NCBI GenBank assembly: GCA_041576815.1
Contig: JBFGKE010000008.1
Location: 32,470-96,469, forward strand
DNA: 64,000 nucleotides
Direction of reading: 5' to 3'
Origin: SG8-38 sp041576815
GTDB taxonomy: Bacteria; Myxococcota_A; Polyangia; Polyangiales; Houyiibacteriaceae
The notes under the pieces are model-generated. The model saw nothing but the letters and a program-made list of their open reading frames with translations, had not been told where the DNA came from and did no database searches. The translations under genes were made by a program, and so were the position numbers. Shown here piece after piece: positions 35,627 to 42,857 of the stretch; the stretch's first letter is position 1, and every line of letters begins with the position of its first letter.

Positions 35627-35686
35627 TGCTCAACGTCCTACGCGGGCAATCTAGCGCATTCAAGGCACTCTGCTAAAACTTCGCCG

Positions 35687-36670
35687 ATGACAGCCGTCCG
35701 AAACGATTGGACCAGGCGAGAGGCTCGGGCTCTGCACGATCTCCCGCTGACCGACTTGCTATATCGGGCGCAGGAAGTGCACCGCGCGACGCAGCCGCGA
35801 GACGCGGTTCAGCTCTGCTCGTTGCTGTCGATCAAAACGGGCGCTTGCCAGGAGGACTGCTCGTATTGCCCCCAAAGCGCGAAATACGAAACCGGCGTAG
35901 AAGCCGAGCGCCTCATGGATGTCGATGAAGTCCTCGAAAAGGCGCGGCAAGCCAAGGATGCGGGCGCGAGTCGCTTCTGCATGGGCGCAGCCTGGCGAAG
36001 CCCGAAAAAGGGCAGCCGGCAGTTCCAGCAGGTGCTCGAGATGGTTCGAGGCGTTCGCTCGCTCGGCATGGAGGCGTGCGCGACCCTCGGGATGTTGGAT
36101 GACGAGCAGACGCGCGATCTGAAAAACGCCGGGCTAACCGCATACAATCACAACCTCGATACGTCCGAGGAGTACTATGGCGAAATCATCACCACGCGAA
36201 CGTACCAGGACCGCCTCGACACCATCGCCCGCGTATCCGCTGCGGGAATATCGGTTTGTGCCGGTGGGATCATCGGCATGGGAGAGAGCGTCGACGACCG
36301 CGTGGCGATGCTCGTAACGCTGGCGAACATGTCCCCCCAGCCCGAAAGCGTGCCCGTCAACGCGCTCGTTGCGGTCGCGGGCACGCCTCTTCAAGACCAG
36401 GCGCCGGTGGACTCGCTCGAGCTCGTGCGCATGTGCGCGACCGCCCGCATCATGATTCCCGGTGCGCGGGTGCGGTTGTCGGCCGGCCGTGCGGCGCTCA
36501 GTCGCGAATCACAGCTGCTTTGCTTCATGGCGGGGGCCAACAGCATCTTCTTCGGCGACAAGCTGCTCACGACCGGCAATCCAGACCATCAGACCGACCT
36601 CGACCTCTTGCGCGACGCCGGCCTGGCCCCGTTGGCGCCCGAAGAGGCCGCCCCAAGCGCCGCCGAGTAG
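35687..36670 (+). CDS. bioB: Biotin synthase
   Basis: 327 residues. The radical-SAM cluster motif is GACQEDCSYCPQS (CxxxCxxC). YNHNLDTSEEYY and the LSAGRAALSRESQ segment, containing the Arg ligand of the [2Fe-2S] cluster, are diagnostic. It inserts sulfur into dethiobiotin. It is an orphan; bioF, bioA and bioD are not adjacent. Confidence 0.97.
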   Translation: MTAVRNDWTRREARALHDLPLTDLLYRAQEVHRATQPRDAVQLCSLLSIKTGACQEDCSYCPQSAKYETGVEAERLMDVDEVLEKARQAKDAGASRFCMGAAWRSPKKGSRQFQQVLEMVRGVRSLGMEACATLGMLDDEQTRDLKNAGLTAYNHNLDTSEEYYGEIITTRTYQDRLDTIARVSAAGISVCAGGIIGMGESVDDRVAMLVTLANMSPQPESVPVNALVAVAGTPLQDQAPVDSLELVRMCATARIMIPGARVRLSAGRAALSRESQLLCFMAGANSIFFGDKLLTTGNPDHQTDLDLLRDAGLAPLAPEEAAPSAAE

Positions 36671-36721
36671 GGGGCTCGGCTGCCGAAATGATTGAGGTTT
36701 TTGCAGAGCCGTTTATTGAAT

Positions 36722-36749
36722 TTGATTTGCAACTTCTGTCCGCTATAAA
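36722..36749 (+). promoter_or_regulatory. Promoter ahead of bfd, probably giving a leaderless mRNA
   Basis: TTGATT (36722-36727), 16 bases, TATAAA (36744-36749). The predicted start point falls at or within a base or two of the bfd ATG at 36756. There is no Shine-Dalgarno sequence. TTTGCAACTTC inside the spacer (36726-36736) resembles TTTCAACTTC upstream of bfr, suggesting a shared iron-responsive site. Confidence 0.55.
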
Positions 36750-36755
36750 GAAAGC

Positions 36756-36956
36756 ATGCTCGTGTGCCACTGCCACGCGGTCAACGATCGAATGATTCGA
36801 CGGTGCGTCGACGCCGGCGCGCGCTCGGAGAACGACGTGCGTGAGGCGTGCGGTGCGGGCGCGTCGTGTGGGAGCTGCCGTCCCGCGATCGATCGCTTGA
36901 TCGAGCTTCACCACGGCGCACGGAGCGCAGCCGAAACGACCGGCGCCGACGGCTGA
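36756..36956 (+). CDS. bfd: Bacterioferritin-associated ferredoxin
   Basis: 66 residues. MLVCHCHAVNDRMIR and CGAGASCGSCRPAID give the CxC...CxxC [2Fe-2S] motif and the Bfd fold. Bfd donates electrons to bacterioferritin to release iron. It is followed 82 bases later by bfr, the expected partner. Confidence 0.94.
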   Translation: MLVCHCHAVNDRMIRRCVDAGARSENDVREACGAGASCGSCRPAIDRLIELHHGARSAAETTGADG

Positions 36957-36972
36957 GCGCTCTGATAACGGC

Positions 36973-36989
36973 TTTCAACTTCAAACTTC
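36973..36989 (+). promoter_or_regulatory. Possible shared operator before bfr (CAACTTC/AAACTTC)
   Basis: CAACTTC and AAACTTC lie in direct tandem (36976-36989), and TTTCAACTTC is close to TTTGCAACTTC in the bfd promoter. No canonical Fur box is seen. Proposed as an iron-regulator site only by shared position. Confidence 0.35.
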
Positions 36990-37038
36990 GTGGATTGCCA
37001 CGATGCGGGGCGGTCTCTATGCTCGCCCAAAGAGGCGT

Positions 37039-37506
37039 ATGAAGGGCAACGACGAAGTCATCACCGTGCTCAACGAGGTGCTCACCTCCGAGCTCACAGC
37101 GATCAACCAATATTTCATTCACTCGAAAATGTGTGAGGATTGGGGGTTGCACAAGCTCGCTGCCAAGAAGCGTGAAGAATCGATCGAAGAGATGAAGCAC
37201 GCCGACATCGTGATCGCCCGCATCCTCTTTCTCGAGGGCGTACCCAACATGCAGCGCTACTTCCCCGTCAAGGTTGGCGAAGACGCGGTCGAGCAGCACC
37301 GCCTCGACCTCGAAGTCGAGTACGATGCCGTCAAGCGACTCAACGCGGGCATCGAGCTCTGTCGAACACAAAGCGACAACACCACCCGCCAGCTCCTCGA
37401 GGGCATTCTTCAACAGGAAGAAGAGGGCATCGATTGGCTCGAGGCCCAGTTACACCTCGTCGAAACGATCGGCAAAGAGCGCTACTTGGCCGAGCAGCTC
37501 GGCTGA
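37039..37506 (+). CDS. bfr: Bacterioferritin
   Basis: 155 residues from ATG 37039 behind AGAGG. It has the four-helix ferritin fold with ferroxidase ligands in ELTAINQYF (Glu), EEMKHADIVIAR (Glu/His) and the C-terminal QQEEEGIDWLE. Heme ligand Met is expected near the RILFLEGVPNMQRY loop (Met at NMQ). It stores iron as a 24-mer and pairs with Bfd. Confidence 0.95.
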   Translation: MKGNDEVITVLNEVLTSELTAINQYFIHSKMCEDWGLHKLAAKKREESIEEMKHADIVIARILFLEGVPNMQRYFPVKVGEDAVEQHRLDLEVEYDAVKRLNAGIELCRTQSDNTTRQLLEGILQQEEEGIDWLEAQLHLVETIGKERYLAEQLG

Positions 37507-37520
37507 GGGCAGCAAGTCGT

Positions 37521-37534
37521 CAACCGCGCGGTTG
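37521..37534. repeat. Perfect palindrome between bfr and pgm
   Basis: CAACCGCGCGGTTG is a 14-base perfect palindrome located 18 bases before the pgm start. GCAGC before and GCTGC after could extend it to a cruciform. No T-run follows, so it is more likely an operator or a weak terminator. Confidence 0.45.
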
Positions 37535-37552
37535 GCTGCTACATGAGCCGCG

Positions 37553-39202
37553 ATGAAGGTCCATCCTCTCGCCGGCCAGCCAGCGCCGCCCGACACTCTC
37601 GTCGACGTTGCTGCGCTGATCGCTGCCTACTACGACGAAGCGCCTGACCCCGACGAGCCGGGCCACCGGGTGAGCTTCGGTACGTCGGGGCATCGCGGAT
37701 CCTCCTTTCGACACAGCTTCAACGAGCACCACATTCTCGCCACGACGCAAGCGATCTGCGATTACCGCCGCGCTGAGGGAATCGACGGCCCGCTGCATGT
37801 TGGAATCGACACCCACGCGCTGTCGGAGCCTGCGGCGAGAACTGCGCTCGAGGTGCTTGCGGCCAATGGCGTAGAGACGCGCATCGCCGGCGAAGGACGA
37901 TTCACACCGACGCCCGCAGTGTCATTCGCGATTCTCGAGCACAACCGGAACAGCGAGCGGGAGGCCGATGGTATCGTCGTGACGCCTTCGCACAATCCGC
38001 CGGATGACGGTGGCTTCAAGTACAACCCGCCCAATGGAGGGCCCGCCGACACGGAAGTCACGTCTTGGATCGAGCGGCGTGCGAATCAGTTGTTGAAGTC
38101 GGGTTTGAGGGAGGTTCAGCGAATCGGCTACGGGCAAGCGCTCCAAGCGAGCACCACGCACCTCTACGACTTCGTCTCGCCGTACGTCGACGGCCTCGAG
38201 ACCGTGCTCGACATGACGACGATCGCCGGCGCCGGTCTTCGCATAGGTGTCGATCCGATGGGTGGCTCGGGCATCGCGTATTGGCCCCGAATCGCGGAGC
38301 GGTACGGGCTGCGGTTGGAAATCGTCAACGATGCCATCGACCCGACGTTCTCGTTCATGACGCTGGATCGAGACGGCAAGATCCGCATGGACTGCTCATC
38401 CCCGTACGCGATGGCGCGCCTGGTCAATTTGAGAAACGAATACGACATCGCTTTCGGCAACGACACCGATTTCGATCGGCACGGCATCGTCACGCGCAGC
38501 TGGGGTCTTCTCAATCCAAACCACTATCTCAGCGTCGCGATCAGCTACCTCTTCACCGAGCGAGGCTGGGATGAGCGCTCCGCCATCGGCAAGACGCTAG
38601 TCAGCAGCGCGATGATCGACCGCTTGGCCAAAGATCTGCGCCGCCGTCTTGCCGAGGTTCCCGTAGGCTTCAAATGGTTCGTCGACGGCCTCATCGACGG
38701 TTCGTACGGCTTTGGAGGCGAAGAGTCCGCCGGCGCCTCTTTTCTCCGCAAAGATGGTCGGGTGTGGACCACCGACAAGGACGGCATTCTCCTCAATCTG
38801 TTGGCCGCCGAGATCACGGCCACCACGGGTCGCGACCCGGGAGAGTGCTACGAGACGCTGACCAAGCAGTTCGGCGCTCCGTTGTACGAGCGCATCGATG
38901 CACCGGCGACCGTCGAGCAAAAGGCGGCGCTCAAGGCGATCGACGAGTCCGACCTCGACGCGTCGGAGCTCGCCGGCGAGCCGATCCTTCAGGTGCTCAC
39001 GCGTGCTCCCGAAAACGACGCTCCGATCGGGGGGCTCAAGGTGACGACGGAAAACGGATGGTTCGCTGCCCGACCTTCCGGCACCGAGGAGATTTACAAG
39101 ATCTATGCAGAGAGCTTCGTCGGCCGCGAGCACCTGGCTCTGATCCAGACCGAAGCGCAGGACCTCGTCGGACGGATATTCAACCGCGCCGCAAGTCCTT
39201 GA
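37553..39202 (+). CDS. pgm: Phosphoglucomutase (alpha-D-glucose-specific)
   Basis: 549 residues, matching E. coli-type Pgm length. FGTSGHRGSSF near the N-terminus, the phosphoserine loop VVTPSHNPPDDGGFKYN, the metal loop GNDTDFDRHGIVT, and sugar-binding GEESAGAS are all present. It interconverts glucose-1-P and glucose-6-P for glycogen and UDP-glucose. Its TGA overlaps a TTG that may start the following SDR gene. Confidence 0.96.
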   Translation: MKVHPLAGQPAPPDTLVDVAALIAAYYDEAPDPDEPGHRVSFGTSGHRGSSFRHSFNEHHILATTQAICDYRRAEGIDGPLHVGIDTHALSEPAARTALEVLAANGVETRIAGEGRFTPTPAVSFAILEHNRNSEREADGIVVTPSHNPPDDGGFKYNPPNGGPADTEVTSWIERRANQLLKSGLREVQRIGYGQALQASTTHLYDFVSPYVDGLETVLDMTTIAGAGLRIGVDPMGGSGIAYWPRIAERYGLRLEIVNDAIDPTFSFMTLDRDGKIRMDCSSPYAMARLVNLRNEYDIAFGNDTDFDRHGIVTRSWGLLNPNHYLSVAISYLFTERGWDERSAIGKTLVSSAMIDRLAKDLRRRLAEVPVGFKWFVDGLIDGSYGFGGEESAGASFLRKDGRVWTTDKDGILLNLLAAEITATTGRDPGECYETLTKQFGAPLYERIDAPATVEQKAALKAIDESDLDASELAGEPILQVLTRAPENDAPIGGLKVTTENGWFAARPSGTEEIYKIYAESFVGREHLALIQTEAQDLVGRIFNRAASP

Positions 39203-40215
39203 GCGCTGCGGCTGAACGTGTTTCACTGCGCGCCGTGTTGGCCCTGGTGACAGGCGGAGGCGGCCGGCTCGGCAACGTTCTCGTGCGGCGACTTCTCGAT
39301 CGAGGCGATCGCGTGCGCGTGCTCGAGCCAGGGCCGCGGCCTGAGTCTCTGGCGGGGCTCGAGATCGAATTCGTGCCAGGCTCGGTTCTCGACGCAGAGG
39401 ACGTCGCCAAAGCCGTCGATGGCGTCGACGTCGTGTACCACCTCGCCGCGAAGATCGACCTTCGCCCGAAAAAAGACCCGATGATGTATCTCGTCAACGT
39501 CGAGGGGACGCGCAAGGTCGTCGCCGCGTGCTTGACCCGGCGTGTTCGGCTCGTGCACACGAGCTCCCATCACGCCTTGGTGCGAGAGCCGCTCGACCGG
39601 CCGCTGCACGAAGGCAAGCCGCTCGCGCTGGACGAGAAGTGCGAATACCACCGCTCCAAGGCCATTGGCGAGACGATCGTGCTCGATGCGTGTGCCCGCG
39701 GGCTCGACGCCGTCATCGTAAACCCGGGCTCCATGGTGGGTCCTCACGACTACGAGCCTTCGATGATCGGCACGGCGCTGATCGACATGTACCGGGGCCG
39801 GATCCCCGTGTTGCTCGAGCTTCTGAGCGACTACGTCGACGTTCGCGACGTTGCAGATGGCATGATTGCAGCCGCAGAAAAGGGGCGAAGCGGGGAGCGG
39901 TATCTCCTCACGGGGGACGTCATCCCGGTGACCGACATGGCGGCGCTCTACGGCGAGGTGACCGGCGTAAAGGTGCCGACGCGTGCACTGCCGCTGTGGG
40001 TTGGGTGGGCGGTTCTGCCCTTTGCGTTGGCGGCGAGCGCCGTGACACGCAAAGACCCCTTTCTCACTCCGGACGTTTTGCGTGCAAGCGTGTCGAATGC
40101 GGTCGTTTCACGTGAGAAAGCAGAAAGCGAGCTCGGCTACTCGGTCCGTGACCTGAGGGAGTCGCTGCGCGACGCGGCAGCCTGGTATCGCGAGCGCGGT
40201 TGGCTCAACGCATAG
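39199..40215 (+). CDS. Extended SDR (NAD-dependent epimerase/reductase-like)
   Basis: 338 residues from TTG 39199, coupled to the pgm stop (TTGA); GTG at 39235 would give 326 residues and start just before the fold. The NAD loop is LVTGGGGRLGNVLVRR and the active site YHRSK (YxxxK). GSMVGPHDYEPS and YVDVRDVADGM are extended-SDR signatures. It resembles dihydroflavonol-reductase-like and 3-ketosphinganine-reductase-like (CerR-type) proteins. The nearby SPT-like gene makes the latter plausible but unproven. Confidence 0.85.
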   Translation: MSAAAERVSLRAVLALVTGGGGRLGNVLVRRLLDRGDRVRVLEPGPRPESLAGLEIEFVPGSVLDAEDVAKAVDGVDVVYHLAAKIDLRPKKDPMMYLVNVEGTRKVVAACLTRRVRLVHTSSHHALVREPLDRPLHEGKPLALDEKCEYHRSKAIGETIVLDACARGLDAVIVNPGSMVGPHDYEPSMIGTALIDMYRGRIPVLLELLSDYVDVRDVADGMIAAAEKGRSGERYLLTGDVIPVTDMAALYGEVTGVKVPTRALPLWVGWAVLPFALAASAVTRKDPFLTPDVLRASVSNAVVSREKAESELGYSVRDLRESLRDAAAWYRERGWLNA

Positions 40216-40263
40216 CCCCGTTTTCGCTGTTGACGGTCTCGCCGTGCTACACATAAACCAGCC

Positions 40264-41157
40264 ATGAGCGGAAGAGAGCCGAAGCGGCATCAGGACCTCG
40301 AGGACGTCATCGACCTCATCGCGGCCTCATACGACGGCGGGGCGGAAATCGACAACCTGGACAGCGCGGCTCTTCCAAACAAGCGCGCGGTCATCACGGC
40401 GTACAACCACATCGCGCCCGTGCTCTACATGGGTTTCTACAGCACCCGTGCTCTCAACCGAACCAATCTCCGGTACGCGATTAGCGAGCACCTCTACCCG
40501 GCGCAGGACATCTTGGTCGAGCAGATCGACCGTGCCGTTCGCTACCAAGAGCGAATGGGCCAGCGCGCGGACGACAAGCCTGCAGGCTGGAGCGAAGAGG
40601 TAGTGCTTGGGTTGCTCGAGCGCATTCCCGAGGTTCGGCGCGTTCTGAACATGGATGTGGTGGCCGCCTTCGAAGGCGACCCTGCCGCCTCGAGCATCGA
40701 GGAAGTGGTTTTCAGCTACCCGAGCGTGCAGGCCATTACGGCGTACCGCGTCGCGCACGAGCTCTTTCTCGCTGACGTCCCCATGATTCCGAGGATCATC
40801 ACCGAGCACGCGCACAGCAAAACCGGGATCGACATCAATCCCGGTGCCCAAATCGGAGAGAGCTTCTTCATCGATCACGGGACCGGGGTGGTGATCGGTG
40901 CGACGGCGGTCATCGGGCGAAACGTCAAGCTCTACCAAGGCGTCACCCTGGGCGCGCTGAGCGTCTCGCGCGACGAGCTCGACGCCGAACAGGGGGCCAA
41001 ACGTCATCCCACGATCGAGGACGACGTGACGATCTACGCGGGGGCGTCGATCCATGGCGGCGACACCGTCATCGGGAAGGGGTCCGTCATCGGGGGCAAC
41101 GTCTGGCTGACGAAATCGGTGCCGCCAGGCTCGAAGATCTTTGGGCGGGCGAAGTAG
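40264..41157 (+). CDS. cysE: Serine O-acetyltransferase
   Basis: 297 residues with the long N-terminal helical domain seen in EpsC-type serine acetyltransferases. Left-handed beta-helix repeats cover about 195-295: INPGAQIGESFFIDHGTGVVIG contains the catalytic Asp/His pair, and LYQGVTLGALS and KRHPTIEDDVTIYAGASI follow. It makes O-acetylserine for cysteine. No cysK is adjacent; the ACP gene converges on its 3' end. Confidence 0.93.
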   Translation: MSGREPKRHQDLEDVIDLIAASYDGGAEIDNLDSAALPNKRAVITAYNHIAPVLYMGFYSTRALNRTNLRYAISEHLYPAQDILVEQIDRAVRYQERMGQRADDKPAGWSEEVVLGLLERIPEVRRVLNMDVVAAFEGDPAASSIEEVVFSYPSVQAITAYRVAHELFLADVPMIPRIITEHAHSKTGIDINPGAQIGESFFIDHGTGVVIGATAVIGRNVKLYQGVTLGALSVSRDELDAEQGAKRHPTIEDDVTIYAGASIHGGDTVIGKGSVIGGNVWLTKSVPPGSKIFGRAK

Positions 41158-41163
41158 CGGTGG

Positions 41164-41397
41164 TCAGCCTGCGGCCTTCTCGCGGACCTTCTGGTAGACG
41201 GCCTTCAGATGGATGAGCTCGGCGAGCTCCTCTTCCGAGATGGTGATGTCGTACTTCTTTTCGACATCCGCGACGATCTCGATTGCCATCATGCTGTCGA
41301 TCCCCAGATCCGCAAACGGCGTTTCCTCGGGGATATCCTCGATTTCCGTCACCTCGGTGATGATTTCCCTGAGCTCGTCTTTGAGCGCATCCGCCAT
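41164..41397 (-). CDS. Acyl carrier protein
   Basis: 77 residues from ATG 41397 (86 from the ATG at 41424, which lies within the likely promoter). ADLGIDSMMAIEIV contains the phosphopantetheine Ser (DSM in place of DSL). It is a stand-alone ACP, divergently transcribed from an alpha-oxoamine synthase, as are auxiliary ACPs dedicated to sphingolipid synthases in other bacteria. Confidence 0.88.
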   Translation of the reverse strand: MADALKDELREIITEVTEIEDIPEETPFADLGIDSMMAIEIVADVEKKYDITISEEELAELIHLKAVYQKVREKAAG

Positions 41398-41405
41398 GCC
41401 GCCCG

Positions 41406-41434
41406 TATATGCTTGCGTTCGCATAGAGCGTCAA
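41406..41434 (-). promoter_or_regulatory. Possible promoter for the ACP gene
   Basis: On the minus strand TTGACG (41434-41429), a 17-base spacer, CATATA (41411-41406). The predicted start would lie a couple of bases before the ATG at 41397, so this mRNA too may have almost no leader. The -10 matches poorly. Confidence 0.35.
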
Positions 41435-41514
41435 GCATTTGAAAACTGGCCGGTCGTCCTGTTTCGAATGTGGTGCGAGCCAAGAATTACGGTACCTTTG
41501 GCCACCGAAAGCCG

Positions 41515-42744
41515 ATGAGCTGGATATCTGAAAAGGGGCACCGCGAGCTTCAGCGAGTACGGGATGCGCAGGCCGCGAAGATCTATCCGTACTTCCGCCC
41601 CTTCGAGTCTGGAGGCCTTCACACGACCATCGCTGGGAAGCCGATCGTCAACTTCAGCTCCAACGACTATCTCGGACTGACCAACCATCCGAAGGTCAAA
41701 GAAGCGGCCAAGGCCGCGGTCGACCAGTTCTCCTGCGGGTTGAGCTCGTCCCGCGTACAGGCGACGGCCACGCTTCACGTCGAGCTCGAAGAGCGGCTGG
41801 CCGCTTGGTATGGTTTCGAAAAAGCTCTGATCTTCACGACGGGTTACCAGGCCATGGTCGGCACGATCATGTCCCTTGCCGACAAGGACACGACCGTGGT
41901 GCTCGACAACCTGAGCCATGCCTGCATTCTCGACGGAACGTTTCTCGCCGCCGGGACACCCATGCGGGCGCCGGAGATCCGCTTCTTCAACCACAACAGC
42001 GCGAAAGCGCTCGACCGCGTCCTGAAGAAGCGCGATCGCAAGAACGCGCTCGTGCTCGTGGAAGGCATTTACTCGCTCGATGGCGACGAGGCCCACATCG
42101 AGGAGTTCGTGGAGGTGTGCGCCCAACACGAGAACGTCGCGATGGTGTGTGACGACGCGCACGGCACGGGCACGCTCGGGGCCGGCGGTCGCGGCATCGT
42201 CGAGAAGTACGGGCTCGAGGGGAAGATCCCCGTCGTCATCAGTACGTTCTCGAAAACGTTTGGCGGCATTGGCGGGATCTTGTTGGGCGAGGCCGACGTG
42301 GTCGACTTCATCAAGCACAACGCCCGGTCGTTTCTTTTTAGCGCGTCGCTCCCTGTTCCGATCGTGGCGGCGGCGGGCACGATTCTCGACATGCTGGAGG
42401 CCGATGGCCCCGCACTGGTAAGCGAGCTGCACGGCAAGGCTGCGTACATGCGCAAGGGCCTCACCGAAATCGGCTTCGATCTAGGCGACAGCAACACGCA
42501 CATCATGCCCATCATGATCCACGACGAAACGAAAGCGATGATGACGCACATCGCGCTCCTCGAAAACGGCGTGCTGATGGTCCCCATCATGTACCCGGCC
42601 GTCAAAGTGGGTGAAGAGCGCCTCCGTCTCAACGTCACGCGGGGCCACACCTTCGAAGACATCGATCGCGTCCTCGAGCTCCTCAGCACCTTCACTGACA
42701 AGTTCTCCCTGATCGACGCCCCCCCAAAGTCCGCCGCAAAATAA
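41515..42744 (+). CDS. Alpha-oxoamine synthase, serine palmitoyltransferase-like
   Basis: 409 residues from ATG 41515; a GTG at 41470 would add 15. The fold-type I PLP enzyme condenses an amino acid with an acyl thioester. KIYPYFRPFE near the N-terminus, STFSKTFGGIGG around the PLP Lys (BioF/Kbl enzymes usually have LGK), ARSFLFSASLP and MPIMIHDETKAMM resemble bacterial serine palmitoyltransferases of the Bacteroidota type. The divergent ACP fits acyl-ACP use. Kbl or BioF function cannot be excluded without alignment. It ends at a palindrome with T-run. Confidence 0.82.
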   Translation: MSWISEKGHRELQRVRDAQAAKIYPYFRPFESGGLHTTIAGKPIVNFSSNDYLGLTNHPKVKEAAKAAVDQFSCGLSSSRVQATATLHVELEERLAAWYGFEKALIFTTGYQAMVGTIMSLADKDTTVVLDNLSHACILDGTFLAAGTPMRAPEIRFFNHNSAKALDRVLKKRDRKNALVLVEGIYSLDGDEAHIEEFVEVCAQHENVAMVCDDAHGTGTLGAGGRGIVEKYGLEGKIPVVISTFSKTFGGIGGILLGEADVVDFIKHNARSFLFSASLPVPIVAAAGTILDMLEADGPALVSELHGKAAYMRKGLTEIGFDLGDSNTHIMPIMIHDETKAMMTHIALLENGVLMVPIMYPAVKVGEERLRLNVTRGHTFEDIDRVLELLSTFTDKFSLIDAPPKSAAK

Positions 42745-42766
42745 AAGGGGTCAGACCCCTTTTTCG
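42743..42766. terminator. Palindrome terminator after the SPT-like gene
   Basis: AAAAGGGGTCAGACCCCTTTTT: GGGGTC (42747-42752) pairs with GACCCC (42754-42759) across one A, flanked by A- and T-runs. It begins directly at the stop codon. The shape fits a bidirectional rho-independent terminator between convergent genes, and the core is a variant of the GGGGACAGTCCCC repeats. Confidence 0.75.
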
Positions 42767-42800
42767 GAGGGCTAATCGGCGACAGCGTCAGTGCCCGCTT

Positions 42801-42836
42801 AAACGAAACGGGCTCCGAGCCGAAGCCCGGAGCCCG
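42801..42836 (-). terminator. Terminator of the OmpA-family gene
   Basis: CGGGCTCCG (42809-42817) and CGGAGCCCG (42828-42836) form a perfect 9-pair stem with a 10-base loop. On the minus strand the stem is followed by TTTCGTTT. It lies 22 bases beyond the OmpA stop. Confidence 0.75.
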
Positions 42837-42857
42837 CTCAGTGTGCGGCCGAAGCCG

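Noticed and set aside
41515..42744. Naming the synthase 2-amino-3-ketobutyrate CoA ligase (kbl)
   Set aside because: The PLP-Lys motif is FSK, not LGK; no tdh gene is adjacent; and an ACP is. Kept as SPT-like without a symbol.
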